Source: Agrobacterium larrymoorei (GTDB lineage: Bacteria > Pseudomonadota > Alphaproteobacteria > Rhizobiales > Rhizobiaceae). From it: DNA of 64,000 bases. The position numbers and the translations under genes were made by a program. Shown in pieces: positions 1 through 9,023 of the stretch. The notes below the pieces were generated by a model. It had not been told where the DNA came from and made no database searches. It was given only the letters and a program-made list of their open reading frames with translations. The first letter of the stretch is position 1. Each line of letters starts with the position of its first letter. Location: the NCBI RefSeq assembly GCF_005145045.1, contig NZ_CP039692.1:1133501-1197500 (forward strand). Reading direction: 5' to 3'.

Positions 1-512
1 TTGGGCTGCTGCTGATCATCCTGTTTTCCACCACGCTCGGCTGGATGCCCGCTGGTGGTTTTCCGGGGTGGCAGGCTGGTTTCTGGTTGTCGCTGAAGTC
101 GCTCGTGCTTCCGGCTCTCGCGCTTTCGCTTGGGCAGGCAGGCGTGCTCACGCGTGTCTGCCGCGCAGCCGTGCTGGAGGTGCTGAACGAGGATTTCGTG
201 CGGACGGTGCGGGCAAAGGGTATCAGCGATGCGGCCGTTCTTTGGAAACATGTTCTTCCCAATGCGCTGATCCCGGTCATTACCATGATTGGCCTGCAGT
301 TTACCTTCCTCATTGCCGGGGCAGTACTGGTTGAAAATGTTTTCAATCTGCCGGGGCTTGGCAGGCTGGCTTATCAGGCGCTGACCCAGCGGGATATCGT
401 GGTGATGCAGGCGGTCGTGCTGTTCTCCTGCGCGCTCGTCATCGTCATGAACTTCCTTGTCGATCTCGCCTATCTCGTCATCGATCCTCGTTTGCGGGGC
501 GAAACGCGATGA
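1..512 (+). CDS. Dipeptide/oligopeptide ABC transporter permease, DppB-like (5' truncated)
   Basis: The reading frame is open from the left edge, so the N-terminus lies outside the window. About 170 residues remain. They show hydrophobic segments and the permease coupling loop around the residues EVLNEDFVRTVRAKGISD, which contacts the ATPase in binding-protein-dependent importers, followed by HVLPNALIPVITMIGLQF, typical of DppB/NikB/OppB proteins. The C-terminus ends in the usual YLVIDPRLR. The stop overlaps the ATG of the next permease by 4 bases, so the two are translationally coupled. The substrate (peptide, nickel or opine-like) cannot be decided because the binding-protein and ATPase genes are not seen here. 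Confidence 0.85.
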   Translation, partial: GLLLIILFSTTLGWMPAGGFPGWQAGFWLSLKSLVLPALALSLGQAGVLTRVCRAAVLEVLNEDFVRTVRAKGISDAAVLWKHVLPNALIPVITMIGLQFTFLIAGAVLVENVFNLPGLGRLAYQALTQRDIVVMQAVVLFSCALVIVMNFLVDLAYLVIDPRLRGETR

Positions 513-1330
513 GCCCTTCGATCAAGCGCAGAATCCCGCTCACTGCAGGCGCAGTCGTTACGGGAACACTGTTTGCAATAGCGCTCCTGTCCCTTGTCTG
601 GACCCCGGTGTCGCCGACGAAAATTCAGATACTGGCAAAGCTTAAACCGCCTTTGACGCAAGGGCTTCTCGGCACGGATCACTTCGGTCGCGATGTCCTG
701 TCCATGTTGATGGTCGGGGCGTGGAATTCGCTTTCGACGTCGATTGTTGCCGTTGCGATAGGCGCGTCCATCGGAACTTTGCTGGGCGTGGTGGCTGCGG
801 CGCAAAGAGGCGTTTTTGAAAGCCTGATCATGCGGCTCTGCGATATCGTCTTTGCATTGCCGCCGATCCTTTCGGCCATGATGCTCGGTGCGTTCATCGG
901 CTCGGGCCGCTTCACCGCAATCGTCGCCATCGGCACTTTCATGGTGCCGGTTTTCGCGCGGCTGACCTGTGGTGCTGCGCGACAGATCTGGGCGCGCGAT
1001 TTCGTGGCCGCTGCGGAAAGCATCGGCAGAAGCAAAGCGGGCATCACGCTCTCGCATGTCCTGCCCAACATCGCCCATCTGGTCATCGTCCAGATCAGCA
1101 TCCAGCTTGGCCTCGCGATTCTCACCGAAGCGGGATTGAGCTTTCTGGGCCTTGGAATGCCGCCGCCCGCACCCACATGGGGAAGGATGTTGTGGGAATC
1201 GCAGACCTATCTCGCAACTGCCCCCTGGCTTGCCATCCTGCCAGGGTTTTCGATTGCGCTTGCGGTGCTCGGATTCAATCTGCTGGGGGATGGCCTGCGC
1301 GAGGCGCTCGATCCGCGCTCGAGACGATAG
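509..1330 (+). CDS. Dipeptide/oligopeptide ABC transporter permease, DppC-like
   Basis: This 273-residue inner-membrane permease is the second half of the heterodimeric channel. It has an N-terminal membrane segment (about residues 10-30), the motif LLGTDHFGRDVLS that is characteristic of DppC/OppC/NikC, the coupling loop near DFVAAAESIGRSKAGI, and the C-terminal sequence GDGLREALDPRSRR typical of the family. Its start lies inside the stop of the upstream permease (ATGA overlap). No ATPase gene follows. The next gene is a separate SorC regulator after a 70-bp gap, so the operon ends here or its ATPases lie upstream of the window. Confidence 0.88.
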   Translation: MSPSIKRRIPLTAGAVVTGTLFAIALLSLVWTPVSPTKIQILAKLKPPLTQGLLGTDHFGRDVLSMLMVGAWNSLSTSIVAVAIGASIGTLLGVVAAAQRGVFESLIMRLCDIVFALPPILSAMMLGAFIGSGRFTAIVAIGTFMVPVFARLTCGAARQIWARDFVAAAESIGRSKAGITLSHVLPNIAHLVIVQISIQLGLAILTEAGLSFLGLGMPPPAPTWGRMLWESQTYLATAPWLAILPGFSIALAVLGFNLLGDGLREALDPRSRR

Positions 1331-1343
1331 AAACGGGTTACGT

Positions 1344-1368
1344 TGACATTTTATCGCAAAAAATGTCA
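1344..1368. promoter_or_regulatory. Inverted repeat upstream of the SorC regulator (candidate autoregulatory operator)
   Basis: Nine-base perfect arms, TGACATTTT and AAAATGTCA, are separated by 7 bases and lie 33-57 bp before the regulator start. The left arm overlaps a TTGACA -35-like hexamer. A related palindrome lies in front of smoE at 2423-2441, which suggests both are bound by the SorC protein. The binding assignment is inference. Confidence 0.5.
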
Positions 1369-1400
1369 GCACTTACGGGAATTAACGTAAAGGCAGGTGC

Positions 1401-2354
1401 ATGGCCAGGCGATCCGATAGCGGTGGGCGGTTAGACGATGCGGCGAGAGCTGGCTGGCTCTATTACGTTGCGGGCCGCACACAGGATGAGATTGCCGCGG
1501 CCATGGGAATTTCCCGCCAATCGGCACAAAGGCTTGTCTCGCTGGCAGTCGCCGAGCGCCTGATCAAGGTTCGGCTCGATCACCCCATTGCCGCGTGTCT
1601 GGAAAAAGCGCAGGCGCTGCGGCAGCGTTTTTCTCTCAAGCATGTCGAAGTGGTGCCGAGCGATCCCGCTGGCGTTTCTTCGACGGTCGGTATCGCCGAA
1701 GCGGGTGCTGCGGAAATTGAGCGATGGCTCCGCACGCCAGAGCCCATCGTACTTGCAATCGGCACGGGGCGAACGCTGAGGGCGGCTGTCGATCAGTTGC
1801 CACCAATGGAATGTCCGCAGCACCGCATCGTCTCCTTGACCGGCAATATCGGGCCGGATGGTTCGGCGGCCTATTACAACGTCATCTTTTCCATGGCGGA
1901 TGCCATCAAGGCCCGGCATTTTCCCATGCCGCTGCCGGTGCTCTGCCCTTCGGCGGAAGAGCGGGAATTGCTGCATGAGCAGTCCCTTGTCCGCTCCAAC
2001 CTGGCACTTGGGGCGGCGGCGAACGTTACCTTCGTCGGCGTCGGCGAATTGGGCGAAAACGCACCGCTTTGCCTCGATGGCTTCATTGCCGTGGATGAGA
2101 TGAAGCGCCTGATCGCTGAGGGGGCTGCCGGAGAAATCTGCGGCTGGTTCTATGATGGCGACGGCAGGATCATGAACAATCCAATCAATGATCGGGTGGC
2201 CTCCGTGCCGGTGCCGTCACGAGAAACGTGCACAGTGATCGGCATTGCCCAAGGCAAGCGAAAATCACCCGCAATCCTTGCTGCGCTGCGAGGTGGGTTG
2301 CTGAATGGCATCATCACGGATGAGAACTCCGCCGAGTATTTGCTCGCCAATTGA
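1401..2354 (+). CDS. SorC/DeoR-family sugar-binding transcriptional regulator of the polyol locus
   Basis: This 317-residue protein has an N-terminal helix-turn-helix (about residues 26-48, GRTQDEIAAAMGISRQSAQR) followed by a SorC-type sugar-binding domain (from about residue 60). The segment VLAIGTGRTLRAAVDQLP is typical of that domain, and the family usually runs 310-330 residues. SorC proteins are effector-responsive regulators of neighbouring sugar or polyol operons. The gene lies directly upstream of the smoEFGK-mtlK transport and catabolic genes in the same direction, so it most likely controls them (SmoC-like). Similar palindromes lie before this gene and before smoE. The effector is probably a polyol or its phosphate, which is inference. 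Confidence 0.87.
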   Translation: MARRSDSGGRLDDAARAGWLYYVAGRTQDEIAAAMGISRQSAQRLVSLAVAERLIKVRLDHPIAACLEKAQALRQRFSLKHVEVVPSDPAGVSSTVGIAEAGAAEIERWLRTPEPIVLAIGTGRTLRAAVDQLPPMECPQHRIVSLTGNIGPDGSAAYYNVIFSMADAIKARHFPMPLPVLCPSAEERELLHEQSLVRSNLALGAAANVTFVGVGELGENAPLCLDGFIAVDEMKRLIAEGAAGEICGWFYDGDGRIMNNPINDRVASVPVPSRETCTVIGIAQGKRKSPAILAALRGGLLNGIITDENSAEYLLAN

Positions 2355-2419
2355 GCAATAATTTGCAAATAAAATCAGTATTTTAGCTATTACTTGTGCA
2401 TCGCAGCGCAGGATGATGC

Positions 2420-2449
2420 TTGACTTTTGATGCCCAAAAGTGAGTAATT
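2420..2449 (+). promoter_or_regulatory. Putative promoter and operator of the smo transport operon
   Basis: The 143-bp gap before smoE contains the perfect inverted repeat ACTTTTG-atgcc-CAAAAGT (2423-2441). It overlaps a TTGACT -35-like hexamer (2420-2425), with a weak -10 candidate near 2444-2449. The palindrome resembles the one in front of the SorC gene. A further inverted pair, TTGCTC and GAGCAA (2340-2345 and 2353-2358), sits across the stop codon of the regulator. Operator function is inferred. Confidence 0.45.
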
Positions 2450-2497
2450 GCCCTCGAGCAAAGCGAATGCTCATAATTTTCTTCTGGGAGGAAGATC

Positions 2498-3811
2498 ATG
2501 ACATTGAAGACACTTCTGCTGGGCGCGTGCTCGGCTCTCGCCTTTTCGGGCCTCGCTTCCGCAGAAACGCTGACCATCGCCACCGTCAACAACGGTGACA
2601 TGATCCGCATGCAGGGCCTGACGAAGGAATTTACCGACAAGAACCCGGACATTCAGGTGGAATGGGTCACGCTGGAAGAAAACGTCCTGCGCGAACGCGT
2701 AACGACGGATATTGCCACCAATGGCGGCCAGTACGACATCATGACCATCGGCAACTACGAAGTTCCGATCTGGGCAAAACAGGGCTGGCTGCTGCCACTG
2801 GAAAAGCTCGGCGACAATTATGACGTTAACGACATGCTGCCGTCCATCAAGGGCGGTTTGACGGTTGACGGCAAACTCTATGCGGCACCGTTCTACGGTG
2901 AATCCGCCATGATCATGTACCGCAAGGACCTGTTTGAAAAAGCCGGTCTGAAGATGCCGGAAAACCCGACATGGGAATTCATCGGCGATGCGGCCCGCAA
3001 GATCACCGACCGCAAGGCTGACGTCAACGGCATCTGCCTGCGCGGCAAGGCGGGCTGGGGCGAGAACATGGCCTTCATCACCGCGCTGAACAACTCGTTT
3101 GGCGGTCGCTGGTTCGATGAAAACTGGAAGCCGCAGTTCGATCAGCCGGAATGGAAAAGCTCCCTCCAGTTCTACGTGGATCTGATGAAGGATGCCGGTC
3201 CGTCCGGTGCAGCTTCCAACGGCTTCAACGAAAACCTGACGCTGTTCCAGCAGGGCAAGTGCGGCATGTGGATCGATGCGACCGTTGCTGCGTCCTTCGT
3301 GTCCAACCCCAAGGATTCGACCGTTGCGGACAAGGTTGGCTACGCGCTGTTCCCGACGCATGGCGAACTGAAGAACCATGGCAACTGGCTGTGGTCTTGG
3401 AACCTTGCCATTCCGAAGAGCTCGAAAAAGGCCGATGCGGCTGAAAAGTTCATTTCCTGGGCAACCAGCAAGGACTATTCCGCACTCGTCGCTTCCAAGG
3501 AAGGCTGGGCAAACGTTCCTCCGGGCACGCGCACCTCGCTCTACAAGAACGCGGACTACGAGAAGGCAGCGCCATTCGCCAAGACGACGCTCGCGGCAAT
3601 GAACGCAGCCGACATCACCAAGCCGACTGTCAAGCCCGTGCCTTACACGGGTGGTCAGTTCGTGGCGATCCCTGAGTTCCAGTCGCTCGGCACCACCGTC
3701 GGTCAGCTTTTCTCGGCGGTCGTTGCAGGCCAGTCCTCGGTTGACGATGCGCTTGCAGGCGCCCAGTCCACCGCAACGCGTGAAATGACGCGCGCCGGTT
3801 ACATCAAGTAA
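2498..3811 (+). CDS. smoE: Sorbitol/mannitol ABC transporter, periplasmic substrate-binding protein
   Basis: This 437-residue extracellular solute-binding protein (family 1, MalE-like) has a Sec signal peptide with likely cleavage after LASA (residue 22). It starts at an ATG preceded by GGGAGGAAG. The mature protein has the cluster-B fold signatures of polyol and sugar receptors. It delivers substrate to the SmoF/SmoG permease. Gene order (binding protein, two permeases, one ATPase, mannitol dehydrogenase) is the classic smo/mtl polyol arrangement, which is the main reason for the sorbitol/mannitol call. Exact substrate preference is not visible in the sequence. A GC-rich hairpin (about 3839-3852) after the stop could raise expression of this gene over the permeases. 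Confidence 0.85.
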   Translation: MTLKTLLLGACSALAFSGLASAETLTIATVNNGDMIRMQGLTKEFTDKNPDIQVEWVTLEENVLRERVTTDIATNGGQYDIMTIGNYEVPIWAKQGWLLPLEKLGDNYDVNDMLPSIKGGLTVDGKLYAAPFYGESAMIMYRKDLFEKAGLKMPENPTWEFIGDAARKITDRKADVNGICLRGKAGWGENMAFITALNNSFGGRWFDENWKPQFDQPEWKSSLQFYVDLMKDAGPSGAASNGFNENLTLFQQGKCGMWIDATVAASFVSNPKDSTVADKVGYALFPTHGELKNHGNWLWSWNLAIPKSSKKADAAEKFISWATSKDYSALVASKEGWANVPPGTRTSLYKNADYEKAAPFAKTTLAAMNAADITKPTVKPVPYTGGQFVAIPEFQSLGTTVGQLFSAVVAGQSSVDDALAGAQSTATREMTRAGYIK

Positions 3812-3934
3812 TCCTCCCGAAGACCGTCGTCCGGCAATCCGCCGGGCGGCGGCCACTTGGACAGACAGTCACCAATAAAAGAAGAACGACACCGCCTGCG
3901 GGTTCAACCGCGCGCGACATTGGGAGGGCAGCTT

Positions 3935-4807
3935 ATGGCGACGCAAAATACCAGAAATCTGGCGCGCGTGATGATGGCGCCCTCCGTCTTCCTGCTTCTG
4001 ATCTGGATGATCGTGCCGTTGGCGATGACGCTGTGGTTCTCCTTCCAGAACTACAATCTTCTGAACCCGGCCAATGTCAGCTTTGCTGGCCTGTTCAACT
4101 ACAAATTCTTCTACACCGATCCGGCCTTTTTCCAGTCCATCTGGAATACGCTCGTCATCGTCGGCGGTGTTTTGCTCATCACCATCATCGGCGGCACCGC
4201 CATTGCGCTTCTCTTGGACCAGCCGATCTTCGGTCAGGGCATCGTGCGCATTCTGGTGATCTCGCCTTTCTTCGTCATGCCACCAGTCGCTGCGTTGATC
4301 TGGAAGAACATGATCATGCACCCCGGATACGGCGTGCTTGCGGACCTGAACAGGTTCTTCGGTTTTCAACCCATCGACTGGTTCTCGACGTTTCCGCTTC
4401 TGTCCATCGTCATCATCGTGGCGTGGCAGTGGCTGCCCTTTGCAACGCTGATCATTCTGACCGCCCTTCAGTCTCTGGACGGAGAGCAGAAGGAAGCAGC
4501 GGAGATGGATGGCGCGAATTTCTTCAACCGCTTCATCTATCTGACGCTGCCGCACCTTGCGCGGGCGATCACGGTCGTCATTCTCATCCAGACCATCTTC
4601 CTTCTGGGTGTCTATGCGGAAATTCTCGTCACGACGAATGGCGGACCGGGCTATGCCTCGACCAACCTGCCGTTCCTGATCTACCGCACCGCGCTTCTTG
4701 GCTATGACGTGGGTGGCGCATCGGCTGGCGGCATCATCGCCATCGTACTCGCCAACATCGTCGCCATCTTCCTGATGCGCGCCGTCGGCAAGAACCTCGA
4801 TCGCTAA
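3935..4807 (+). CDS. smoF: Sorbitol/mannitol ABC transporter permease, MalF type
   Basis: This 290-residue inner-membrane permease has six predicted membrane segments. The coupling motif EAAEMDGANFFNRFIYLTLP is about two thirds along, as expected for carbohydrate uptake (CUT1) permeases. I start it at the ATG at 3935, preceded by GGGAGG at 6-bp spacing. An upstream in-frame ATG at 3857 would add 26 charged residues without a ribosome site. It forms the channel with SmoG, energised by SmoK. Spacing to smoG is 11 bp, so they are cotranscribed. Confidence 0.88.
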   Translation: MATQNTRNLARVMMAPSVFLLLIWMIVPLAMTLWFSFQNYNLLNPANVSFAGLFNYKFFYTDPAFFQSIWNTLVIVGGVLLITIIGGTAIALLLDQPIFGQGIVRILVISPFFVMPPVAALIWKNMIMHPGYGVLADLNRFFGFQPIDWFSTFPLLSIVIIVAWQWLPFATLIILTALQSLDGEQKEAAEMDGANFFNRFIYLTLPHLARAITVVILIQTIFLLGVYAEILVTTNGGPGYASTNLPFLIYRTALLGYDVGGASAGGIIAIVLANIVAIFLMRAVGKNLDR

Positions 4808-4818
4808 GGAGACGTATC

Positions 4819-5643
4819 ATGGCTCGTAAAGTCTCTACCCGCTCAAAGATCGGCTTTTCCATCGCCGCATGGGTGGTTGCGCTCATCCTTTTCTTCCCGA
4901 TCCTCTATGCCTTCCTCACCTCCATCAAGACGGAGCCGGAAGCCATTGCGGGCTTCAGCCTCTGGCCATCGGGCACGCTGGAAAACTACATCACGGTCAA
5001 TACGCAGCGCGATTACTTCAAGCCCTTCATGAACTCGGTGGTCCTTTCGGTCGGCTCCACGATCCTGGCACTCATAATCGCAATTCCGGCAGCCTGGGCC
5101 ATGGCGTTTTCGCCGACCAAGCGCACCAAGGACATTCTGATGTGGATGCTTTCCACCAAGATGATGCCTGCAGTTGCCGTGCTGGTGCCCATCTATCTGA
5201 TGTTCCGCAATGCAGGGCTGCTCGATACGCGCATCGGCCTTATCATCATGCTGACCATGATCAACCTGCCGATCGTGGTGTGGATGCTCTACACGTATTT
5301 TCGTGAAATTCCGGGTGAAATTCTGGAAGCGGCCCGCATGGACGGGGCGTCGCTATGGAACGAGATCATTTACGTTCTGACGCCGATGGCTGTTCCCGGC
5401 ATAGCGTCCACGCTTCTTCTCAACATCATTCTGGCATGGAACGAATCCTTCTGGACCATTCGTCTCACCACCACCAATGCAGCACCGCTGACGGCCTTCA
5501 TCGCCTCCTTCTCGTCGCCGCAGGGCCTGTTCTGGGCAAAGCTTTCCGCAGCCTCGATGATGGCGATTGCTCCGATCCTCGTGCTTGGCTGGTTCAGTCA
5601 GAAACAACTCGTTCGCGGCCTGACCTTTGGCGCGGTGAAATAA
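4819..5643 (+). CDS. smoG: Sorbitol/mannitol ABC transporter permease, MalG type
   Basis: This 274-residue permease has six membrane segments. The coupling loop [20 protein letters not shown], followed by [11 protein letters not shown], is typical of MalG-like CUT1 subunits. It begins 11 bp after smoF, with AAGGAG upstream, and ends 11 bp before the ATPase gene, which fits a single polycistronic unit. It pairs with SmoF. The signature and gene order make the family assignment firm. The polyol substrate is inferred from the downstream mannitol dehydrogenase. Confidence 0.88.
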   Translation: MARKVSTRSKIGFSIAAWVVALILFFPILYAFLTSIKTEPEAIAGFSLWPSGTLENYITVNTQRDYFKPFMNSVVLSVGSTILALIIAIPAAWAMAFSPTKRTKDILMWMLSTKMMPAVAVLVPIYLMFRNAGLLDTRIGLIIMLTMINLPIVVWMLYTYFREIPGEILEAARMDGASLWNEIIYVLTPMAVPGIASTLLLNIILAWNESFWTIRLTTTNAAPLTAFIASFSSPQGLFWAKLSAASMMAIAPILVLGWFSQKQLVRGLTFGAVK

Positions 5644-5654
5644 GGAAAACAACA

Positions 5655-6653
5655 ATGGGCAGCATTTCGCTTAAAAACGTTTCCAAGGTTTTCGGTGACG
5701 CCAAGGTCATTCCCTCCATCAATCTCGATATCGAGGATGGCGAGTTCGTCGTCTTCGTCGGCCCGTCGGGCTGCGGCAAGTCCACGCTGCTGCGCCTCAT
5801 TGCAGGTCTCGAAGATGTCAGCGGCGGCCAGATCGTCATCGATGGCAAGGACGTGACCGAAAGAGCACCCGCCGAACGCGGACTTGCCATGGTGTTCCAG
5901 TCCTATGCGCTTTATCCGCATATGAGCGTGCGCAACAATATCGGCTTTCCACTGAAGATGGCAAAGATGGAGAAATCCGCCATCGACAAGAAGGTCAATG
6001 ATGCTGCGGCCATCCTCAATCTGACGGATTATCTGGACCGCCGCCCGTCGCAGCTTTCCGGCGGCCAGCGCCAGCGCGTTGCCATCGGTCGCGCCATCGT
6101 GCGCGAACCCTCCGCCTTCCTGTTCGATGAGCCTTTGTCGAACCTCGATGCTGCCCTTCGCGGTACGATGCGACTTGAGATCAGCGATCTTCACAATCAG
6201 CTCAAGACCACCATGATCTACGTGACCCACGATCAGGTGGAGGCCATGACCATGGCCGACAAGATCGTAGTGCTGAACCGAGGCAATATCGAGCAGGTCG
6301 GCTCCCCGCTCGATCTTTATCGCAACCCGGCCAATCTCTTCGTTGCAGGCTTCATCGGTTCGCCGCGCATGAATTTCGTCAAGGGTGCTTATGCTTTCGG
6401 CAAACATGCCGATACGGTGGGCGTGCGCCCGGAACATCTAGTGCTTTCCAAGGAAAGCGGGCTGTGGAAGGGCAAGGTATCGGTTGCGGAACATCTCGGC
6501 TCCGACACCTTCCTGCATATCGATGTCGAGGAAATCGGCATGATCACCGCGCGTGCGGGTGGCGAGTTCGCCTGTCAGCACGGCGACACCGTCTACATCA
6601 CACCGGATGAGAGCAAGGTCCACAAGTTCGACAATAAGGGCCTCGCCATCTGA
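5655..6653 (+). CDS. smoK: Sorbitol/mannitol ABC transporter ATP-binding protein, MalK type
   Basis: This 332-residue ATPase has Walker A GPSGCGKS (residues 36-43), Q-loop [11 protein letters not shown], signature [10 protein letters not shown] (from 134), Walker B FLFDEP (155-160) and switch histidine [11 protein letters not shown]-terminal TOBE-type regulatory domain follows, as in MalK/UgpC. I chose the ATG at 5655, eleven bases after the smoG stop, with AAGGAAAAC upstream. A longer frame beginning at 5355 only overlaps smoG out of frame. MalK-type ATPases often serve several CUT1 transporters. This one could also energise the permease pair at 41-43 kb, which has no ATPase gene of its own. 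Confidence 0.92.
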   Translation: MGSISLKNVSKVFGDAKVIPSINLDIEDGEFVVFVGPSGCGKSTLLRLIAGLEDVSGGQIVIDGKDVTERAPAERGLAMVFQSYALYPHMSVRNNIGFPLKMAKMEKSAIDKKVNDAAAILNLTDYLDRRPSQLSGGQRQRVAIGRAIVREPSAFLFDEPLSNLDAALRGTMRLEISDLHNQLKTTMIYVTHDQVEAMTMADKIVVLNRGNIEQVGSPLDLYRNPANLFVAGFIGSPRMNFVKGAYAFGKHADTVGVRPEHLVLSKESGLWKGKVSVAEHLGSDTFLHIDVEEIGMITARAGGEFACQHGDTVYITPDESKVHKFDNKGLAI

Positions 6654-6760
6654 GAGCAGCGCTCCGGCCATAAAGCCTTCGGCAGTGAGCCGATACGGAA
6701 TGAACCCTGGGCGCAATTCCCGGCGCCCGGTTCGGTTGGAAATTATTCGAGGATTGTCTC

Positions 6761-8245
6761 ATGACGTGCAAACTATCCCTTGCAACGCTGGCTCAAGCCA
6801 AGGCGACGGCAGCAGTTCCGTCCTATTCGCGGGACGATCTGTCCGCTGGCATCGTCCATTTCGGCGTCGGCAACTTTCACCGCGCGCATCAGGCGATCTA
6901 TCTCGATGATCTCTTCAACACCGGGGCGGATCATGACTGGGCCATCATCGGTGCGGGCGTCCTGCCTTCGGACGCCGTGATGCGTGAAAAACTTGCCGAT
7001 CAGGATTTTCTGACGACGGTGGTGGAGCAGGACAATAATCGTACCGGCGCTCGCGTGACCGGCCCGATGATCGATATTCTGCCGGTTGGCGATACCAAGG
7101 CCATCATCGACGCCCTGTCCGATCCAAAAATCCGCATCGTCTCGATGACGATCACGGAGGGCGGATATTTCATCGATGCATCCGGCTCGTTCAACCCGCA
7201 GCATCCTGCCATTGCCGAGGATGGCAAAAATCCGGCGTCACCGAAAACGGTTTTCGGCCTGATCGTCGCGGGTTTGCGCGCCCGCCGCGACAAGGGCTTG
7301 CAGCCCTTCACGGTCATGTCCTGCGATAATATTCCGCATAATGGCAAGGTCACCAAAAACGCGGTAGTTGGTCTCGCGGCGCTCTCCGATCCGGCTTTCG
7401 CCAACTGGATTGGTGAGAACGTGTCCTTCCCCAATTCCATGGTGGACCGGATTACGCCCGCAACGGGTGATCGTGAAAAAAGCATCGCACGCGATGATTT
7501 CGGCATCGAGGACAATTGGCCGGTCTTCTGCGAAGAGTTCAAGCAGTGGGTGATGGAGGATAAGTTCCCCGCTGGTCGCCCGGCGCTGGAAAAGGTCGGC
7601 GTGCAGTTCGTGCCAGATGTTGCGCCTTATGAGCATATGAAAATCCGCATCCTGAACGGTGGCCATGCGGCGATTGCCTATCCGGCAGCGCTGCTCGATA
7701 TCCATTTCGTGCATGAGGCGATGGAGCATCCGCTGATCCGCACCTTCCTTGCGAAGCTGGAGAAGGAAGAGATCATCCCGATCATTCCGCCTGTGCCGGA
7801 TACCAATCTCAACGAATATTTCGACCTGATCGAGCGCCGCTTCCTAAACCCCAAGATCGGCGACACCATTCCGCGTCTGGCGCAGGATGGCTCGAACCGC
7901 CAGCCGAAATTCATCCTGCCATCGACGGCGGATCGTCTGGCGAAGGGCGATGATATCGTTGGCCTCTCGCTAGTATCGGCCCTGTGGTGCCGCTATTTCT
8001 ACGGCACGTCGGACAGCGGGAAGGAGATCGTTTTCAACGATGCCAGTGCCGAGCGCTTGCAGGCCGCGGCGATCAAGGCGAAGGACGATCCGATGGCGTT
8101 TCTGGCCTTGTCCGATATATTCGGCGAGGTTGCGAATTCCGACCTCTTCCGCAAGCGCTTCGCCCATGCTCTAAAGACGCTGTGGAGCCAAGGCACCGCT
8201 AATACGCTGCAACTCTATCTGGATAATAAACTCATCGAAAGCTGA
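6761..8245 (+). CDS. mtlK: Mannitol 2-dehydrogenase family protein (polyol dehydrogenase)
   Basis: This 494-residue member of the long-chain polyol-specific dehydrogenase family oxidises mannitol (and commonly sorbitol or arabitol) to the ketose with NAD. It has the N-terminal dinucleotide-binding stretch HFGVGNFHRAHQAIYLDDL (from about residue 30). The catalytic signature K-x4-N-x2-H appears as KIRILNGGH (K294, N299, H302). Length matches the family (about 480-500). It follows the transporter ATPase by 107 bp in the same direction, so imported polyol would be oxidised to fructose or a related ketose. The intervening 107 bp has GC-rich self-complementary stretches but no clear terminator. Confidence 0.9.
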   Translation: MTCKLSLATLAQAKATAAVPSYSRDDLSAGIVHFGVGNFHRAHQAIYLDDLFNTGADHDWAIIGAGVLPSDAVMREKLADQDFLTTVVEQDNNRTGARVTGPMIDILPVGDTKAIIDALSDPKIRIVSMTITEGGYFIDASGSFNPQHPAIAEDGKNPASPKTVFGLIVAGLRARRDKGLQPFTVMSCDNIPHNGKVTKNAVVGLAALSDPAFANWIGENVSFPNSMVDRITPATGDREKSIARDDFGIEDNWPVFCEEFKQWVMEDKFPAGRPALEKVGVQFVPDVAPYEHMKIRILNGGHAAIAYPAALLDIHFVHEAMEHPLIRTFLAKLEKEEIIPIIPPVPDTNLNEYFDLIERRFLNPKIGDTIPRLAQDGSNRQPKFILPSTADRLAKGDDIVGLSLVSALWCRYFYGTSDSGKEIVFNDASAERLQAAAIKAKDDPMAFLALSDIFGEVANSDLFRKRFAHALKTLWSQGTANTLQLYLDNKLIES

Positions 8246-8249
8246 TCTT

Positions 8250-8954
8250 ATGCCAAGCGAAACCGGCCCCCTGCTGATCTTCGACTGCGACGGTGTTCTC
8301 GTCGATAGCGAGCCGGTTTCAGTCGCCGTCCTCATCGATATGCTCGCCCATCAGGGCGTGGAAATGACCGAGGAGGAAGCCTATCAGCGCTTCCTTGGCC
8401 GCAGTATCGCCAGCATGACGGCAACGCTTTGGGAGGAATACGGTATCGAAACCGATATCGATTTTCTCGATCATATGCGCAGCGCCCTGTTCGAGCGGTT
8501 TCGGCTGGAACTGAAGGCAATCGAAGGCATGGCGGAAACGCTGGATCGTCTCGAAATGCCGCGTTGCGTCGCGTCCTCAAGTCAGCCGGAGCGCATTCGT
8601 TATTCGCTGGGACTGACCGGGCTGCTGGAAAAGTTCGAGCCGCATATTTTCAGCGCGACCATGGTCAAGAACGGCAAGCCCGCGCCCGATCTGTTCCTCC
8701 ATGCGGCAAGCCGGATGGGTGTAGAACCCGCCAATTGCATCGTCATCGAAGACAGCCCGGCGGGCATTCTGGCGGCAAAAGCTGCCGGTATGTGCGTTTT
8801 CGCTTTTACAGGGGGCTCTCACGCACGCTTTCCCGCATTTCGAGAGCAGATTGCCGCTCTGGAGCCCGATCTGGTGTTTGACGCCATGCCGGATTTGGTC
8901 CAACTTGTCGGCAACCGAAAAGGCCGCGATGGCTTTGGGTTAGAGGCGGGCTAA
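8250..8954 (+). CDS. HAD-superfamily hydrolase, subfamily IA (phosphoglycolate/beta-phosphoglucomutase-like)
   Basis: This 234-residue HAD protein has motif I FDCDGVLVDS (nucleophile D12, acid/base D14), a helical cap region (about residues 20-85), motif II in CVASSSQPERI, motif III KNGKPAPDLF and motif IV VIEDSPAGI. All catalytic groups are present. It begins 4 bp after the mannitol dehydrogenase stop, so it belongs to the polyol operon. It could dephosphorylate a sugar phosphate side product or act as a phosphoglucomutase-like enzyme. The sequence alone does not fix the substrate. Confidence 0.85.
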   Translation: MPSETGPLLIFDCDGVLVDSEPVSVAVLIDMLAHQGVEMTEEEAYQRFLGRSIASMTATLWEEYGIETDIDFLDHMRSALFERFRLELKAIEGMAETLDRLEMPRCVASSSQPERIRYSLGLTGLLEKFEPHIFSATMVKNGKPAPDLFLHAASRMGVEPANCIVIEDSPAGILAAKAAGMCVFAFTGGSHARFPAFREQIAALEPDLVFDAMPDLVQLVGNRKGRDGFGLEAG

Positions 8955-9023
8955 CGTGCAAGCGATGAAACGGAACCGTCTCATCCCCGCGGTCTCGCAA
9001 ATGAGGGATGGGAAACTAGCTTA

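Noticed and set aside
470..1372. 300-residue open frame on the minus strand
   Set aside because: Antisense to the DppC-like permease, which has full family motifs.
2471..3856. 461-residue open frame on the minus strand
   Set aside because: Antisense to smoE; composition typical of a shadow frame.
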